From Oscillospiraceae bacterium (GTDB taxonomy: Bacteria > Bacillota > Clostridia > TANB77 > CAG-508), in NCBI GenBank assembly GCA_009778695.1, contig WRFS01000022.1, forward strand, positions 1 to 33,801: DNA of 33,801 nucleotides, given 5' to 3'. Each line of letters starts with the position of its first letter. Position 1 is the stretch's first letter. Below are positions 31,653 to 33,801 of the stretch, one piece after another. A program made the translations under genes and the position numbers. The notes under the pieces were generated by a model that made no database searches, was not told where the DNA came from, and saw only the letters and a list, made by a program, of their open reading frames with translations.

Positions 31653-33599
31653 TCATTTACTCCGGTCCCCTGTCATTGCAACAACTTCTCCATTTGCTTG
31701 CCATGCTTTTACTATTCTTACCTTATGCTCTGGTGAAACTCTAGCATATACTGAATATTTTTTTACATTTTTTATTAATTCTTCATCGCTCATTTTTTCT
31801 AAATGGGCACCTGTGATTACTTCATTTTCATTTTCTAAAATACCTAAATCTCTTGCAATGGTCGAAGCAGTGATTGCATGGTCGCCTGTTATCATAACAA
31901 CCTTGATTCCTGCTGTTTTACATTTGTTAACTGCCTCTTTTGCTTCTTCTCTTGCTGGGTCAATCATTCCGGTCATGCCTATGAATATTAAATCCTTTTC
32001 TATGTTTTGAATTTCTTCTTTACTTGGCATATGGTCTAATTCTTTATATGCAAATGCCAAAACTCTTAATGCGTTTTTGGCCATATTTTCATTTTCTACT
32101 CTAATTTTAGGCATATATTCGTCTAGGTTTTTTTTGATTTCGCCGTTTATAACATAGCTTGAACATTTATTTAATAATTCCTCTAATCCACCTTTGGTAT
32201 AAACGAGGTATTTGGTAGGTTCCGGGTCGTCGAGGACGCCGACCCCTACATTTGTTTTAGGATTTGACAAGGGTTCTGATTTTACGACGACGGTCATTAA
32301 TTTTCTGTCTGAATCGAATGGAATTTCTCCAACCCTTGACGTGTTTTTCAACACCTCATTCGAATAACCTAACTTAAAACCTAAATCTATTAATGCTGTT
32401 TCTGTTGGGTCTCCCATAATGGTATTATCATTACTAATTTTACTATCATTACAAAGCATAGCACAATGTATCAATTGTATTAAATCTGTATGCGCATTAT
32501 CATTTACTCCATCATCCGGCCTCCAACTTCCAACCTCCAACTTCCAACTTCCAACTTCCAATTCCGTAACCGTCATTTTATTTTGTGTTAACGTGCCAGT
32601 TTTATCTGAACAAATAACTGTTGCACATCCTAAAGTTTCAACAGAAGGCAATGTTTTTATAATAGCATGCCTTTTTGCCATTTTTTGAACCCCTATCGCA
32701 AGTACAATAGTTGCAACCGCTGGCAATCCTTCTGGAATCGCTGCTACGGCTAAACTCACTGCTGTCATAAACATATTAACTACTTCTTTATTATATAAAA
32801 ATCCCACAATAAATATTATTGCACAAAGTACTAAAACGACTATTCCTAATGTTTTTCCCAACCCATTTAATCTTTTTTGAAGTGGTGTATTACTTGTTTC
32901 AGTTTCATTTAATATATTTGCAATTTTACCCACTTCTGTTTTCATCCCTGTTTCAACAACAATTGCTTTGCCTCTTCCATACGTTATTAGACTTGAAGAA
33001 AACAACATATTGTTTCTGTCGCCAATTCCTGCTTCATCGTCAATAACATTGCTTTGTTTTTCTACAGGAACTGATTCTCCCGTTAATGCCGATTCTTGCG
33101 ATTTCAAATTTATAGCTTCAATTACTCTTAAGTCTGCTGGAACAAAGTCTCCTGTATCTAATATAACTACATCTCCAGGAACTAGTTCCCTTGCTGGTAT
33201 TATAACCAATTGGCCATTTCTCATTACCTTAGCAGTATAACCACTTAACTTTTTTAATGCTTCAAGTGATTTTTCTGCTTTATTTTCTTGAACTACACCA
33301 ATTATAGCATTTATTATTATTACTATTAAAATTACTATTGTATCGGTAATTCCTTCACCTTGGGTAATTCCAATTATGCCTGAAACAACAGCCGCAATAA
33401 TAAGTATAATTATCATAAAGTCTTTAAATTGTTGAAGAAACTTTTGTAATAGAGTCTTCTTCTTTTTTCCTTGTAATTCATTTTCTCCAAATTTTTCAGT
33501 TGCAATTTGAACTTGTTCATTCGTTAAGCCTTTTTCTATATTCGTACCAAGTTCTTGAACTATCTCATTAATGTTTTTATTAAACCAAGCTTTATCCAA
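31653..33599 (-). CDS. SERCA-type P-type calcium ATPase, main part (frameshifted)
   Basis: 648 residues: N-terminal domain, M1-M2, actuator loop [12 protein letters not shown]4 with [14 protein letters not shown], phosphorylation site [10 protein letters not shown], nucleotide domain, and hinge [10 protein letters not shown]. It ends at AMTGDRSK, where TGDGVNDAP is expected. The coding strand reads GGGGACCGGAGTAAATGA; dropping one C restores GGGGACGGAGTAAATGAT and joins the 30821-31615 part into a protein of about 925 residues. It would export Ca2+ using ATP. The start is TTG 33599 with AGGAGG 7 nt upstream. A heptamer run (32520-32561) and a palindromic repeat (32224-32249) add [13 protein letters not shown] and [11 protein letters not shown] within the nucleotide-binding domain. 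Confidence 0.85.
   Translation of the reverse strand: MDKAWFNKNINEIVQELGTNIEKGLTNEQVQIATEKFGENELQGKKKKTLLQKFLQQFKDFMIIILIIAAVVSGIIGITQGEGITDTIVILIVIIINAIIGVVQENKAEKSLEALKKLSGYTAKVMRNGQLVIIPARELVPGDVVILDTGDFVPADLRVIEAINLKSQESALTGESVPVEKQSNVIDDEAGIGDRNNMLFSSSLITYGRGKAIVVETGMKTEVGKIANILNETETSNTPLQKRLNGLGKTLGIVVLVLCAIIFIVGFLYNKEVVNMFMTAVSLAVAAIPEGLPAVATIVLAIGVQKMAKRHAIIKTLPSVETLGCATVICSDKTGTLTQNKMTVTELEVGSWKLEVGSWRPDDGVNDNAHTDLIQLIHCAMLCNDSKISNDNTIMGDPTETALIDLGFKLGYSNEVLKNTSRVGEIPFDSDRKLMTVVVKSEPLSNPKTNVGVGVLDDPEPTKYLVYTKGGLEELLNKCSSYVINGEIKKNLDEYMPKIRVENENMAKNALRVLAFAYKELDHMPSKEEIQNIEKDLIFIGMTGMIDPAREEAKEAVNKCKTAGIKVVMITGDHAITASTIARDLGILENENEVITGAHLEKMSDEELIKNVKKYSVYARVSPEHKVRIVKAWQANGEVVAMTGDRSK
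32224..32249 (-). repeat. In-frame palindromic coding repeat in the SERCA-type ATPase
   Basis: On the coding strand it begins GTAGGGGTCGGCGTCCTCGA and ends CGACCC, with GGGTCG/CGACCC arms. It encodes VGVGVLDD in the same phase as the ligA, prmC and PMCA copies. Confidence 0.6.
32520..32561 (-). repeat. Heptanucleotide tandem repeat inside the SERCA-type ATPase
   Basis: Six 7-bp units (coding strand TTGGAAG or TTGGAGG; plus strand CTTCCAA or CCTCCAA), encoding [16 protein letters not shown]. Seven is not a multiple of three, so gain or loss of one unit would shift the frame. Confidence 0.85.
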
Positions 33600-33624
33600 T
33601 GTTTGTCCTCCTTAGATTAATGGC

Positions 33625-33653
33625 ATTATATCAATTTATATAAGGCTTGTCAA
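33625..33653 (-). promoter_or_regulatory. Promoter of the SERCA-type ATPase operon
   Basis: Minus strand TTGACA (33648-33653), a 17-nt spacer ending TTGA, and TATAAT (33625-33630), directly upstream of AGGAGG and the TTG start. Confidence 0.85.
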
Positions 33654-33743
33654 TGTGAAAAAATACGAAATAACCCATCGTCTGAATCAATTATGATAAA
33701 GTCTTAAGTAATCGAGAATGAAAATGTCCCAACCAAAAAAACT

Positions 33744-33801
33744 TTGTTCTCTACTTTAAATCTTGTATAATAGATATATCAAGATTTGGATTGGAGGTAC
33801 A
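33744..33801 (+). promoter_or_regulatory. Promoter and ribosome site of a gene beyond the window
   Basis: TTGTTC (33744-33749), a 16-nt spacer and TATAAT (33766-33771), then GGAGGT at the very end. A plus-strand gene must start within a few bases after 33801. Between 33654 and 33743 I see nothing. Confidence 0.7.

Noticed and set aside
31653..31680. Programmed frameshifting in the SERCA-type ATPase
   Set aside because: There is no slippery heptamer or downstream stem at the site, and the same kind of extra base occurs in three unrelated genes.

Overview
This is a low-GC (A+T-rich) Gram-positive chromosome segment. The asp23-amaP-DUF2273-nusB-xseA-xseB run, strong AGGAGG ribosome sites, TTG and GTG starts, a 6S-type RNA and a pilin-like protein of a kind common in Clostridia all point to Firmicutes, most likely an uncultured clostridial lineage. 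The lineage is inferred from gene content; no rRNA or tRNA gene is present. Almost all genes lie on the minus strand.

Layout. 1-300: palindromic elements. 293-901: S51 peptidase (+). 887-6280: a compact six-gene minus-strand operon (AAC(3)-type acyltransferase, class-II-aaRS-like amino acid:carrier-protein ligase, carrier protein fused to NUDIX, SPASM radical SAM, Gfo/Idh/MocA oxidoreductase, P-loop kinase). Its own promoter is at 6353-6381, and a double-NUDIX gene and a pilin-like gene lie upstream. It looks like an unfamiliar small-molecule or peptide pathway in which an amino acid is activated onto a carrier protein. 7696-8050: two palindromic elements. 8100-10938: PMCA-type calcium ATPase (+), frameshifted. 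10946-11479: RelE-type toxin-antitoxin pair, toxin frameshifted. 11640-11962: debris of a second ATPase copy and an orphan gene tail. 11965-13083: M29 aminopeptidase. 13302-13889: unknown protein (+). 13969-17895: PAP2-like, xseB, xseA, nusB, DUF2273, amaP, asp23. 18172-20025: large unknown protein. 20107-20961: prmC. About 21176-21389: 6S-like RNA. 21597-24554: thrS and a D-2-hydroxyacid dehydrogenase. 24751-25959: two unknown proteins, one exported. 26264-29105: flavin reductase and ligA. 29175-29472: type I toxin-antitoxin. 29492-33599: frameshifted hexapeptide-repeat protein, unknown protein and a frameshifted SERCA-type calcium ATPase. A rightward promoter at the end drives a gene outside the window.

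Four things run through the window. (1) Eight copies plus fragments of a 125-200 bp palindromic mobile element: two copies have exact 8-bp target duplications, and the long stems differ between copies while staying complementary within each copy. (2) A short palindromic repeat inserted in frame in four unrelated genes, adding a V-G-A/V peptide. (3) Four frameshifts that can each be explained by one extra G after STCC (S = C or G) on the plus strand. (4) An in-frame TGA that cuts the ATP-binding motif 3 off the amino acid:carrier-protein ligase. Items 3 and 4 could be decay or sequencing error and need read-level checking before any function is assigned.
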